A DNA stretch of 64,000 bases from positions 38,104,676-38,168,675 of the forward strand of contig OX243816.1 in assembly GCA_945859605.1 (NCBI GenBank), read 5' to 3'. Under the pieces are notes generated by a model that was not told where the DNA came from, did not search any database, and saw only the letters and a list, made by a program, of their open reading frames with translations. Shown one piece after another: positions 34,051 to 45,640 of the stretch (positions are counted from its first letter, which is position 1; every line of letters starts with the position of its first letter). The translations under genes were made by a program, and so were the position numbers. This DNA is from Lumbricus rubellus (Eukaryota; Annelida; Clitellata; Crassiclitellata; Lumbricidae).

Positions 34051-34448
34051 GCACACAAACCAATAATAATTATAATGTCTGCGAATTCTAACTATGAATA
34101 AATCAATCAATTATTAAAAATTGTATTTAATGATCAATTCCCTAGTAGTCATTTCATGATGTCAAACGGTCCATATCTATGGACAACAATTGATGAATAA
34201 TGATAATAATAAATTTTGACTTATGAGCGCAAAAAATTAAGTGGTAATTTTGCATAATTTATTATAAATTAAATTAATGTTCAAGAAAAGGTCGAAGATA
34301 ATGGCAACACAAGACTAGTCACTCTCTCTTCATTGAAATCTAAACAATTTCATTGAAGATCGTTGCAGAAAGAAAACGTAGCAAACCAAAAGCACTGACT
34401 ACATTTTTCACTTCAATGACAATTTGAACTTCAACTGGTTGCACGAAT

Positions 34449-34516
34449 TGAGCGCCTCTGAGTAGTCTCCTGGAAGAGGCGCTATATAAATGCTTGAATG
34501 AATGAATGAAAGAATT
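34449..34516 (+). mobile_element. LINE/SINE tail, best plus-strand copy
   Basis: GAGCGCCTCTGAGTAGTCTC then CTGGAAGAGGCGCTATATAA followed by ATGCTTGAATGAATGAATGA. AGCGCCTCT and AGAGGCGCT pair perfectly, making a 9-bp stem with a loop of about 15 nt just before the TATAAA and the GAAT microsatellite. This copy shows the tail architecture most clearly. Confidence 0.75.
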
Positions 34517-35459
34517 ATTTTTTAAAGTTTTTTTAGAAAGGCAGTAGTGGGAAACTCGCTGAAAAAATTCCAGCTTTTGATGTTTTTCCGGCTTTTAATA
34601 CGCAACAGATGATAAATAAATCAAATTTTATCAGTTCATCAAAGTCAAGTCTTTAAAAAAATTTAATCAGTACCATCCCTAACAATTAGTATTTCTGTCT
34701 TGATTAAGTGCTACTATATATAAAGACTAACTATCAATAGGCGATGTTGACCTATTTCTGTGTCCAAGGACTTTCTCTCATAAGTCCACCCACGATAATC
34801 GTCCCACACTCCAGAGTATACTATAAGTAGAGAGCACTCAACCAGTCCACTACCACCAATGATAAGGAAGATAATGGACAGACATATCTAGACATATATG
34901 GAAACAGCACAACAAGCTGACATACAGAAACACATACAAAGACATGCAGACGGTCTGAACAAACGGGGACACAGAAAGGCACACAACCAAACAAGAAAGC
35001 GACAAGCTATACACTATACAGCAGACAGAGAGGGAGCAGGACTAAGTAGAACAGGAAAGGACCATTTATGACGATCAGAATGTCACAAAGTCACCTAACA
35101 AGATGCATAACTCATGTGTCACCGACATTTTACACCTCTGCATTTCCATTTTATGCCCAACGAACACCATTTTATGCCCAACGAACACCATTTTACACCC
35201 GGAATTACCATTTACGTCCAAACCTGTTCAATCAACTTGGACGGAAGCAACAAAGTAGCGTCTAACGCGAGCTGCTGACATTATCAAAACTGAATCTGTA
35301 ATGTAATATAATGCCAAATAATATCTCGTCAGAATCTGCAACAGCAATGATCAAAGATATTTGCCGCCGACAGCGTTAAGAACTGGTTAATATATTCACA
35401 ATTAATACAACAAGAATTTAAATTCTGTTTACAGCCTACTCCTATAGCAAATCCTAATC
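34517..35459. other. No gene found
   Basis: AT-rich unique DNA. Three tandem copies of a unit containing CATTTTATGCCCAACGAACA lie at 35146-35210. Confidence 0.5.
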
Positions 35460-35725
35460 AGGAATGTGTACCGGGTATAGGAATGGCCTCTTCAAATAAT
35501 TATCAGCTCAGAGGCATTTCCTTGCAGTTTATTGAAGAAGGGCAATCCCAAAGTTAGCCCCTACAGATAATTATCTGCACTTCTACAGGTGTAAACCTAC
35601 AGCTGAGTTGGCTAGAGGGTTGGGGGAATAGGCGGAAATCTTGAAACAACTCCCCCCACCATGATGGGGATCGAACTCGGCAAGTCCCGTTTGACAGTCT
35701 AGCATGCTATAACCACTGTAGAGTC
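35460..35725 (-). mobile_element. Probable tRNA-headed SINE
   Basis: On the minus strand the head reads GTGGTTATAGCATGCTAGAC and GCCGAGTTCGATCCCCATCA (B box GAGTTCGATCC), followed by a body running to about 35460 that contains GCCAACTCAGCTGTAGG. No second copy of this body is seen in the window, so its extent is a guess. Confidence 0.45.
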
Positions 35726-35914
35726 TACAGCACTGGAGACAGCTCGCCTACGCAGAAAAATGTTCCGCTGGCAGAATGCTTGCAATCATCCACACTTAAG
35801 TCAATTCTTTTAGGATTTCTTTGCTTTACATTCTTTCATTTAGGTTTCCAGTTGAGCAGGATAATTTTCACAAATCAATATTATGACTGAAGTCTAGACT
35901 ACACACATACACAC

Positions 35915-36258
35915 GCACATAAACAAAAATACATGCCGGCGTCTTGTACATGCATGCACACATGCACGCACACATGCACGCACACATACATGCACACATG
36001 CACGCACACACACATGCATGCACACATGCATACCTGCGGTACATAATGTCAAGAATTACACATAACACACAAAAATCCAGTGTATGTGATAGCCTATATA
36101 TGTAGGTCTATGCACATAAAATTCTAATTAACTGACAATATATGCAAAGTCCTACCCATCATCATCACACAAACCATCAAACCTACTATACACAAACACA
36201 CACACACACACACACACACAAAATATCACACACAAACACACACACACACACACAAATG
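35915..36258. repeat. CA-rich repeats with ACACATGCACGC units
   Basis: ACACATGCACGC repeats at 35950-36030 and (CA)n at 36190-36255, with AT-rich sequence between. Confidence 0.88.
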
Positions 36259-36289
36259 CGTGCATAGGCCTGTTATACGAGCAAAATGG

Positions 36290-36560
36290 CTCCAATCAAT
36301 CGGGACATAAACATTTGCGTCGGATAAATTTACCAATCACGCGAAATCAGATCCAGAAAAATAATAGCGCAACTAAAACCGGAGAGCGGGGCGCCACTGT
36401 ATCGATAAACAATTGGCGGCAAAAGCGCAGACGACCGACGGACGGCGACGACGTCACGACGCCGCAGTCTGCAGCTGGTCGACGATGATCGTTTGCAGAA
36501 GTCAACAACATATCAACCGCTTGCGCTAATCGACGTCGTTCCGAAAAATGCAAATACCCT
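36290..36560. promoter_or_regulatory. CpG-rich candidate cis-regulatory module
   Basis: This non-repetitive CpG-rich island in AT-rich surroundings contains TATCGATA (36400-36407), ATAAACAATTGG (Fox/Sox-like), CAGCTG (about 36472), GACGTCAC half-CRE (about 36451) and a perfect octamer ATGCAAAT (36548-36555), with CCAAT (about 36333) nearby. Motif clustering is by eye and each word is short. It could be an intronic enhancer or the missing 5' exon/promoter of the cadherin gene. Confidence 0.3.
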
Positions 36561-36765
36561 AAACACTCGACTACCCCAACCTCCCCCACTTCCTCCCCCC
36601 AACGTACCTCACTTTCCCCGTCTGTTTACAACGCAACGCAACGCCAGCCGAAGCAGTGTGGAAACAGAGGCGCATTTTTAAGTCGGCATACCGCCTTATT
36701 AAGGGCCAATCAGCAGTCAGGAATGTCGAGTTAATCGCTGAACGCAAACACAGGCTGACACAGGC

Positions 36766-36767
<2 letters not shown>

Positions 36768-36820
<53 letters not shown>

Positions 36821-36851
36821 CACACACACACACGCACACACACACACACAC

Positions 36852-36887
<36 letters not shown>

Positions 36888-36888
36888 T
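36768..36888. repeat. (CA)n microsatellite with CG interruptions
   Basis: About 60 CA units broken by CGCA and CGCGCGCG. Confidence 0.95.
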
Positions 36889-36961
36889 CGACCTGCGTTC
36901 GAATATTGCATAATGATGAGGCGCTATGTAAATTGTCAGATATCTTTCCCTAATCGCTTCA

Positions 36962-37084
36962 AGGTCGTGATATAAGCGGTCATCCTAGAAGGGGGAGGGA
37001 GATGGAGGTAGGGAGGGACAGAGGAAGGGAGGGGGCAGAGGACGGTCTTTTCAGCCACAGCAACGCGTGGCCGGGTGAATCTAG
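36962..37084 (+). mobile_element. Helitron-like 3' end fragment, copy 3
   Basis: A GGGGGAGGGAGATGGAGG purine stretch leads to CAGCCACAGCAACGCGTGGC, then CGGGTGAATCTAG before a T. The hairpin and CTAG end match copies 1 and 2. The 5' part is missing or too diverged to see. Confidence 0.65.
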
Positions 37085-37705
37085 TTCCTGAAAAAGACAT
37101 TGGCGAGAACGAAATTTTCAGTCGCGAGGTTTTGAAAAGTAGCCCAACTCACGCTTTTTTGCGACGATCTGGCAACCCTCAGTCCCGACCTGTTTGATAC
37201 TGGAGACTGGAGGGCTGGCGGGAGGGCAGGCGATCTAGTGCCTGGGAACGGATGATCTCAGGATGATCTGGGAGGTCTCAACAGTTAGACTAATAATGTC
37301 ACTAATCCAACGGCGAGTCAATAGTTAACAGATTGGCAGCAGCGGTGGCAGAAGCAGCGGCCACTCACTCGGTCCCTGTAAAGGCCACCGCCGCCCCCCC
37401 CCCCCTCCCTCCGACGGCGAAGCCGCGAAGGGGAAAAAGAGAGAGATGAAAGGAAGCGCCGTTCATTTGCCCGTCAGGACCCCAAACATCGTTCGGCTAA
37501 CAAGACTCGCGAATGACCCCTCCCCTCCACTTCTTCCTTGTAGATTCTCCGTCTCCAGCTTTAACGATTAGTCCCAGTCGCCTACTTCAAATGGCAGTTC
37601 TGTTGTCCAGTCACGAACAAATGAATTTTAAGTGTGGCACGTACAGCAGAGGCGGGAAGAACATTTAAAAATTAGCAGAATTTAGTATAGAACTCCAAGC
37701 GAGAC
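37085..37705. other. GC-rich unique stretch, no gene found
   Basis: Contains CpG-rich patches and a C-run at 37396-37407. No coding frame recognised. Confidence 0.45.
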
Positions 37706-37939
37706 TACAATACACTTTACAATGCAATCATACAATACACTTTACAATGCAATCATACAATACACTTTACAATGCAATCATACAATACACTTTACAATGC
37801 AATCATACAATACACTTTACAATGCAATCATACAATACACTTTACAATGCAATCATACAATACACTTTACAATGCAATCATACAATACACTTTACAATGC
37901 AATCATACAATACACTTTACAATGCAATCATACAATACA
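37706..37939. repeat. 25-bp minisatellite, highly homogeneous
   Basis: About 9.3 nearly identical copies of a 25-bp unit (TACAATACACTTTACAATGC plus AATCA). Three reading frames of identical-looking repeats arise because 25 is not a multiple of three. Confidence 0.95.
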
Positions 37940-39029
37940 ACTTCCCTTCTTCCTCGGACGTCAGCTCAACACTCCTATTTGTCCTTGGCTTTCAAAGGCT
38001 ACACCCATCCAGCTGCATGAATGGCGGATGACGACAATCTAGGTCTCAGCTTCACATTTCAGTGTAGCCGTGCGTTACAAATTAATTAATTGAGCAAAAA
38101 CTCCGGAACGTAAATAATTAAAATAGGCTAGTGGTTACAAAAAAACCTGTCTGAGTAGGTATATTGCTAAATCCCCGCCCTTCCCCCCCCACCCCCCCCC
38201 CCCCCATCTCATCAACATTCAACATACTGAACATATAAGACAGGATACAATGCGGCCTGCTCCTTTGCAGCATATACAGGCAGGGGCAGATACTGGTACC
38301 CAGTGGCACAACAGTATGCTTAGAGTACACGCTCATGTATATTACCATGCATAAGTGCCTATTTTATAGTTACGGTATATAAAACAATCATCTATTCTAG
38401 GGCATACCTGCAGTGTAAAGCACATGCTGCCCAAAACCAAGCATTATTATATTCCAACGGACAGCATTTATTTGTAAGGATGTTTATGAATTGTTTATCA
38501 TATATCTCTATCCACCATAAGCATGATTTGTCAATCGCAATATATTGTTAATAAAGAGAAGCATACTTATACAATATACTTGGTTACTTATAAATTCAGG
38601 GAACGTGTGTCCATTATTTAAATTTGATTGAGGTCCAAATGATGCAAAGTGTGCTTCTTTGCTAATGAAAACAGGAGACACGTCATCTAAACGCAATCAC
38701 CATCAGCCAAACCACAGTTTAACTACCTGCAGCATGTCTCACACCTGTCCAATCAAGGTGAGCAATGACTCACCTTTCTGCCTTCCACTGCAATCCGAAA
38801 TTAATGTAATTCCATAGATCAAGAACCCACCGTTATAAGTTATAGACTCCATAAACAGCAGTCACATAATGTCCAGCCTGGGCTGCTAAAGACTTAGAAC
38901 TGAAGTGCCACTACCTATGTACAATGCTATCCTAATGTATTAAAGATAAGTGAGAAAATATTCTTTTCAATTCTCAGTTGCACTTGCAGGTCTCTGCATT
39001 CTGAGTTGCAAACAACATTACACATAAGC
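37940..39029. other. No gene found
   Basis: Unique AT-rich DNA with a C-run at 38183-38206. Confidence 0.5.
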
Positions 39030-39245
39030 ATAGTTTGTTTGTGCACTTGTTATAGCGCCCCTTCAAGCCCTTTTCACTCAGAGGCGCTCCCGAATGCAAA
39101 GTGAACACTGCATCGGAGTTTCACGCTAAAGCGCTGAGCAATTGTGAGTGAAGGACCTGCCCAAGGTCCTTATGCGGCGAGGTGGATTCGAACCTCAAAC
39201 CTTCCGGCTCCAAGGCATCGACGCCACCACTACACCACCGCGCCT
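39030..39245 (-). mobile_element. tRNA-derived SINE, full length
   Basis: On the minus strand the head is GGCGCGGTGGTGTAGTGGTG (A box TGGTGTAGTGG) and TGAGGTTCGAATCCACCTCG (B box). The body is GGTCCTTCACTCACAATTGC ... CGTGAAACTCCGATGCAGTG, and the tail is GGGAGCGCCTCTGAGTGAAA then GCTTGAAGGGGCGCTATAAC. It is collinear with 1534-1748. Boxes are better preserved here, so this is a younger copy. Confidence 0.85.
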
Positions 39246-39633
39246 CACATTATATATAGTGTACATTCAAAGACAAGAAAAATCAGAATATCGCATTCGA
39301 ATAAGAAACATTCGTCACATTCGATCATCAGCCTCCGGGAGAAGAATATATAATAAGGTAAGAGTGAGAGGGAGGCCACAGTTTCTTCATGAGTCCCGTC
39401 TGCAACAGGTTGACACAGAGTGTCTGATTGCAAAGCATATCACATTATTATGATAGATCTGCCAGACTGTTCTCTCGTTAATATCATTGGCGTCACAAAG
39501 CCACAGTAATGTCTGGCCGCAGGATACACTGACAGCTTCATTACTAGACAGCTCGTGATGTAATTCACCGTCTATAGTTCTGTCACTTCATCTAAACCCT
39601 TTGAACTGAATCCTCTTCAAATGACTCTTCTTC

Positions 39634-39705
39634 TTCCTCCTCCTCCTCCTCCTCCTCCTCCTCCTCCTCCTCCTCCTCCTCCTCCTCCTTCTTCTTCTTC
39701 TCACC
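39634..39705. repeat. (CTC)n / (CTT)n microsatellite
   Basis: About 18 TCC units flanked by TTC units; gives a poly-Glu frame on the minus strand. Confidence 0.92.
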
Positions 39706-39873
39706 TTGTTCTTTCACAGCAATAACAAGATTTCTTCTTTCTCTGACCAACCCAAATCCCACCTCCTCCCCCATCCTCCTCCCCCTCACCCGGATCATGG
39801 ATTCTGATTCCACCTGGTTTCACCGTCTCTGGATCCGCAAGGGAGACGACTGGCCGCCCACCCGTCTTCATAT

Positions 39874-40042
39874 GCCGAGGCCATAGGTGCAATCACGTCC
39901 TAAAAGTTGGGGGGGGGGACCATAATGAATCACGTCCTAAAAGTTGGGGGACCATAATAATAAAGTTAGGGGACCACTCAAAAGTTGGGGGGACGCGTCC
40001 CGTGGGTCCTATATATAGGGTGGTTGCGCCTGTGGCCGAGGC
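39874..40042. mobile_element. hAT-like MITE with 8-bp target duplication
   Basis: The element is 39882-40034 (153 bp) between two copies of GCCGAGGC (39874-39881 and 40035-40042). The ends are imperfect inverted repeats, CATAGGTGCAATCAC at the left and CACAGGCGCAACCAC at the right (reverse). Its interior holds repeated AAAGTTGGGGGGACC-like words. The paralogous sequence at 48478-48540 (CATATGCCGAGGCTAAGAAA) carries a single GCCGAGGC and no insert, which is the pre-insertion state. Confidence 0.85.
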
Positions 40043-40167
40043 TAAGAAAATTAAGTCGCTTCATGCCCATGGCTGCCTCAGGGCTAACCAGAGGGATATG
40101 CTCTTCTCATTCTCTTCTTCGATTGCAAGCAAGCCCGCCGTGTGAATTTTCCCCACCAGTTCTTCTC

Positions 40168-40170
<3 letters not shown>

Positions 40171-40217
<47 letters not shown>
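40171..40217. repeat. (CAA)n microsatellite
   Basis: About 15 CAA units. Confidence 0.95.
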
Positions 40218-40479
40218 CTATAGACACCATGCATGAACTCGCATGCAGTCTCTTGCACCAACCCACCAGGCGAAAGTCAACCACCCACCCAAGTGACCCA
40301 ACTGCTGCTGCAGACTTCCAAGTCCGGCCTGAAATTACAGTCGATTATAAAAAGGCTGGTATAAATGTAATCATCGGTATTTTGACGTGACCTGCCTGAC
40401 AGAATGTACACTAAATTATAAGCCAATTTCACCTCCAACCAACCAACGACCTATAGCAGAGAAGACAAACTGCCTGCAA

Positions 40480-40513
40480 CAGCAGCAGCAGCAGCAGCAG
40501 CAGCACCAGCACC
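40480..40513. repeat. (CAG)n microsatellite
   Basis: CAGCAGCAG units at about 40480-40503, then CACCAGCACC. Confidence 0.92.
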
Positions 40514-42406
40514 AACAGCGGCCTCACTGAAATACCTGCACCATACCCACAGGAGTGTCGTACGCCATCCTCCCCCCTCTCTCTCATTCCCTGCCCAACA
40601 CAACAGCACCGCTTGATGACAGCATTAGTCTCGCCACTGGAATTTTTCATTTAACATCAGAGGTCACCTTCAAGAGCAGCGAGCAGCTGAAAAATACGTC
40701 AGTCTACGTATATAGTAACCCCCCCCCTCCACACCCCCACCCCACCCTCCCCCCCCCTCCAACCCCCCCTGCAGCGTACACATCAGTCATCACTTGCAAC
40801 GTACAACAGACGAAAGAACGTAGTTTGTCTGATAGCATGTCTGCCATCAGAACACACCGGCTGAAGGGGGGAAAAACTCTTGAAAGTAAATCAGCTCATA
40901 GTACACCAGTTAAAAATAGATCAGTTGGAAAAAATAAGACGGAAACTACATGTATGTCAGTTGAAAGTTCAACAGCTGCAAGAAGTCCTGCACTGGCTCC
41001 CTGTAACTTTTACACTTTCGCTAGAAGATCCTTTCTGGCGTGCGTATCTCAGTTGGGCCTGGTCTGTCTGTCTGACCTCGGGAACACACCTTAATGGACC
41101 ACTTCACTGCGTTCTCTTTCTCTTTTGGGGTTGAAGGCATTTCTCTCTCTCTCGGTGAAGGGGAACTCTGAATAGTCCATTCTGCAAGGACGGATGCCCT
41201 ATAAATGTCCATATACTTTAAGATACTAAAGTACATACATTGAAGCCACACCAGTTGAAAGCAAGCCAGCTATATAGCAACGAGCAATCTATCCATTCAG
41301 CCGTCCTTGGATTCCCCTCCCCCACACCTATCCACCACCCACGCCCAAAGCACACCAGACCCACCAAGATACATATACCACACCGTGGAACAGCAGCCGT
41401 CTCTTCCAGAACTGTTGACCCACGGCAAGTGCAGTGCAAAGCTTAACAGTTGTCTTAGGGCTGCTAGGCAACCCATATATCCGAATGAATAGGTTTCCTA
41501 GCTACAGTTGCCATGACGACGACGATAAGAACAGTGACTAACAATACTCGAGAGGTGCTAAACCTTAACCCGAGGTCAATTCGTGCCAAACAGGGCGATA
41601 ACAGTATCGGTCTTTGAATCATCGTGAAGGCAAGTACGGTTGCCCAGAACAGAATTGCCACGGTGAAATGGCGGCAATTTTAATGGCAACAGCAGACGGG
41701 CAGGGCAAGGCTTCCTTCTGTCCGGACGATCCTATTAAAAACTCACACGTCTCGTAACACTAGACACTAGTGTTGCACCAAAGTCACTCACACAAATTGT
41801 CTCGTAAATGGTCAGTGTCTGGCTTATCTGTAGTATTAATGTGGCTTTGCACACACTAAACGTTGTCTGTTTGCTGGCCACCGGTGTTGTCATTGTAACC
41901 AATTTATATAAGCAGGTCATCTGGCCCATGCAATTTGTTTAGCAGTTTAAGGTGATGGTTTGTGTACACAATTCGTGTACATCTGGTCACTAAAAAACTC
42001 AAAACGCCTGATCCATGTCTGTCTGTCTGTCTGTCTCAGTGTGCCTGTATATGTGTATCTCTTTCTGTCTGTCTCTCTCTATGTGCACGTGGGCATTTCT
42101 TCTCTCAATGCTATCTGTATATTCGCGGTACTTGCATCCTACTTGAACCTGGTTAGCAGAACAACTAGTGGCTGGAACCATTCAACTCGAGATACCACTG
42201 TGATGGCAGGCAATTCTGTCAAAGTATATAGCTGGGTCATGGCAAGGGTCAGGACCAAAGGGACCACCAAAGTTCTTTCGAGACGACTCCCCTTGAAAAA
42301 AACTTAAGCTCATAGGCCTGTCAAATCCATGGCAGGGCCTTAATCAATCTACAAGTTTAACAAGTGCACTTGTACGATATGTATGAAAATATTTACGTGA
42401 AACTAT
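40514..42406. other. No gene found
   Basis: Unique sequence with a C-rich stretch at 40720-40770. The longest frame (40555-41094) has a low-complexity proline segment and no recognisable domain. A CTGT array lies at 42018-42040. Confidence 0.45.
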
Positions 42407-42725
42407 ACCAAATATGATTGTAGGACATTATCCCCCCCGGACATTATCCCCCCCGGACATTAGCCCCCCCGGACATTATCCCCCCCGATTTTGACTAGGA
42501 CATTATCCCCCCCGGACAAAATCCCCCTTCTGTGCAATTAGTCTGTTTCTTCATTTAATTGATAATACATACATACATACATGCATACATGCATGCATGC
42601 ATGCATGCATGCATGCATGCATGCATGCATACATACATACATACATACATACATACATACATACATACATACATACATACATACATACATACATACATAC
42701 ATACATACATACATACATACATACA

Positions 42726-42756
<31 letters not shown>

Positions 42757-42984
42757 TCAACTGTAGGCCTAATGTCTAATGTATGTATGTATGTATGTAT
42801 GCTCACCATAACATAGGCGTATTCTTTTATTTTTTGCATCATTTTTAGGTAATGTTATCATAGACCGGGGGGGATAATGTCCTACCCCGGGGGGGATAAT
42901 GTCCGGGGGGGCTTTTGTCCGGGGGGGATAATGTCCGGGGGGGATAATGTCCGGGGGGGATAATGTCCGTTTCCCACCAAATAT
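42407..42984 (-). mobile_element. Foldback/MULE-like transposable element, copy 2 (with 9-bp target duplication)
   Basis: The element is 42416-42975 (560 bp), inserted in the opposite orientation to copy 1 and flanked by the perfect 9-bp duplication ACCAAATAT (42407-42415 and 42976-42984). The left tip is GATTGTAGGACATTATCC and the right tip, in reverse, is GGGAAACGGACATTATCC. Terminal arrays and the unique core (GATAACATTACCTAAAAATG ... TAGACATTAGGCCTACAGTT) look identical to copy 1. The length difference is almost entirely in the TATG/CATG microsatellite (about 190 bp here, about 490 bp in copy 1). Near identity implies recent movement. Confidence 0.9.
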
Positions 42985-43868
42985 ACCCATTCAACAATGT
43001 CATATAAATTTTTTAACCAGATATATAATGTACAAATAACATTAACGTATAATCATCACAAAACTGCGTTTAGCTGGAAAGAGTCTTAACAGATCATATG
43101 AAAGCGTAGAAAGCCCAGCACTAATCAAACTGTTGCATTGTATGCTGCATCACATGGCGCCATAGAAGCCTCTAGATAAGCCTGCACTAGAGTAGATATC
43201 AAGTTAGGTAAGACGTACAGAGAAGACTGTAAGACAACAGATGGAAAGCATGGAGTCAGTCCATGGTATAAGTAACGGTGATCCAACTGTTTATGGACCG
43301 AGAAAAGAAGAAGAAGGAGGATCAGTCGGCACCTAACGAGGTACACCCATCAAGGGAACCAATTACCTCCTGACCTTCTTCTGAAAAACACACAGACAGA
43401 CACGTGTCTGTGTGTGCATATGTATGCATGTGTGTGCGCATATGTGTGCATGTGTGTGTATGTGTGTAATGTAATATATATATATATCCAGCATGCATAT
43501 ATATTATATATATTTATATATATAATATATATATATATAATATATAGTTATAATTATATACATATGGATTTCACAACTAGGCAAAAGTAGTTCCTCTGCT
43601 ATTTATACCTGACCTAGTTTTCCAGTGCACAACGCAACAGACGCTTGCCAAGACAGACGAAGACACAGCGAGTGAGAAACGAAGACACCCAGAAAAACAA
43701 ACAGACAGACAGACGTACATAGACAGACCGAAATGGACAGACAGAAACAAAAACAAAAGACCTATTTAGGTACGATGCGGCGATGGTAGACGGATGGTTC
43801 TAATGATCAGCTCGCTCACCATCTTACGCATAGAAGTGTTGGCAGACACCAAAGCAACAGCAGACAGG

Positions 43869-43869
<1 letters not shown>
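42985..43869. other. No gene found
   Basis: GT-rich 43400-43470 and TA-rich 43470-43560 low-complexity sequence, CAGA at 43700-43745; otherwise unique. Confidence 0.5.
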
Positions 43870-43926
<57 letters not shown>

Positions 43927-43965
43927 TATATATATTGTATATATATATAAATATATATATATATC
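43870..43965. repeat. (TA)n microsatellite
   Basis: About 25 TA units followed by TA-rich imperfect sequence. Confidence 0.95.
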
Positions 43966-45365
43966 GCTCGTTTCCATCAACCTCCATGCACCAACTTCAC
44001 GTAAACCTTCTCCTCTAAATCTCAACAGTGCATGAAAAACACTCCGTACCTGGAAGGAAAATCCTCTCGAAACAAAACTGCCCCTATTCCATGGGTTGCT
44101 GAATTTCTCATCTTCCAACAACTGATCAAGTAAATTAATAGAACAATGAATTCCTTAACACAGCAGTGGCTAGATTGGTGCAACAACTTAAAAGAATTTA
44201 CACAGTTCGTTTGGAAGATCCGTTAGTAGAATCGAGATCTCTTTGGCATGGTATGCGACTATGCGGTTGGTGGCTATTGGTTGTTGTTCCCTGTGTTGGA
44301 TTTTCCAGTTTTATTACCAGGGGCTTTTGTATTCATAAGACTCACCTTTTTCACCGGATGGGGGACTGTGCGAAGGTGGGGCGCGGCCGATATATAGAAG
44401 TCGGGGTGTGACATGCATACCCAACCGTACATACACACATGCAAACACACAAACATACGCAGACAGATGGACAAACATATACAAGCACACACGCAAATAC
44501 ACGTATGCACACATCAATGTATGTATGCATTCTGATATACACACATACACCATATAATAATAATGAGGAAGAAGCAAGACACTAATAAAATACCCACAAG
44601 CGCCCATACATCTCTGTTGTAATGAATTGCCGTCAAGGACTTCCGGTCAATACCCCCTCCCTCTCCCTCTCCCCACCCTGCCCCCAGCCTGCCCCTCACG
44701 GGAAGCAGAAAAGCCAACGGACTCATTTTCAAGAGGCCCAGACACTCTTTGCATGCCACTTAACACTTAACAGTCTTTCTGCACTTCAGCCTACAGTTAC
44801 AACTGCTGACCAGAGATATATAATAGCCTGCGTGTGAGTCTGGGCTTGGGTCTGTGGGAAGGTCTCACACATAATTAATATTAATATCCATAAGTCCGTG
44901 CACAGGGTCTGTGACCTCAGCAGCAGCAAAAGAGTACTAACCTTCCCACGTGCAGCTCAAATAAGACCCATATTCCCTAGCCCTCACCTCCATAGCCCCT
45001 CAACTCCCCCTCTCCCCCACCTAATCCAATACCAAAGAAAATGCTGGCAGGAGTATAGCCATGCTTCCAACGCTTCTTGCCTTTAGTTTCTTGGGAAGGA
45101 CGCCCCCACATAATGGCCTGATAGCTGGGGCTCATACCTCCCACTTTAGTAATATGAGAACCCTTTGGAACCCCCCCCCCCCCCCCCCCACAACCCCTAT
45201 TGACCTGCTCCAGCTGCACCTCCAGATTAACAAAATGTCTTTAGGCGCCAATGTCACCAACTTAATAAAAATGACGAATATAAATGACAACTCAAGATCA
45301 CAATAATAACCAAAGCAAATAGATAACATCCGTAACCATGCAGCGGAGCATAATTTCTGCTCAAA
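43966..45365. other. No gene found
   Basis: CA-rich stretch at 44425-44550 and a C-run at 45171-45189. No domain-bearing frame. Confidence 0.45.
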
Positions 45366-45640
45366 CTCTGAAAGTGCCAGTCCCAAGTCTAGATAATTGA
45401 GGAGGGCGACACTACAGATCTTTGTTATCACACAATGTTGTAAAACTGGCGCCACCAATACTACTAGTAAGTAGTAATTTCTGTAAGACAGAGGAGGCAT
45501 TAATTTTACAACCCCTCCCCCTTTCTTAACCCTTCACTCCAACCCCCTTTCTTTCAACCCCCACCACTGTTCCTTCTTTGGCAGCGCCAGTTCCAAGTCC
45601 GAAGGAAGGAGGACATGACACTATCGTTAAACAGCAACAA
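45366..45640 (+). mobile_element. Two RTE-like LINE tail fragments
   Basis: 45371-45455 reads AGTGCCAGTCCCAAGTCTAG, GAGGAGGGCGACACTACAG, then TCTTTGTTATCACA. 45581-45630 reads GGCAGCGCCAGTTCCAAGTC then GGAAGGAGGACA. Both match the 26126-26216 copy, in direct orientation about 210 bp apart. Confidence 0.5.

Noticed and set aside
37706..37939. CRISPR-like array of 25-bp repeats
   Set aside because: Units are directly adjacent without variable spacers and the DNA is animal. It is a minisatellite.
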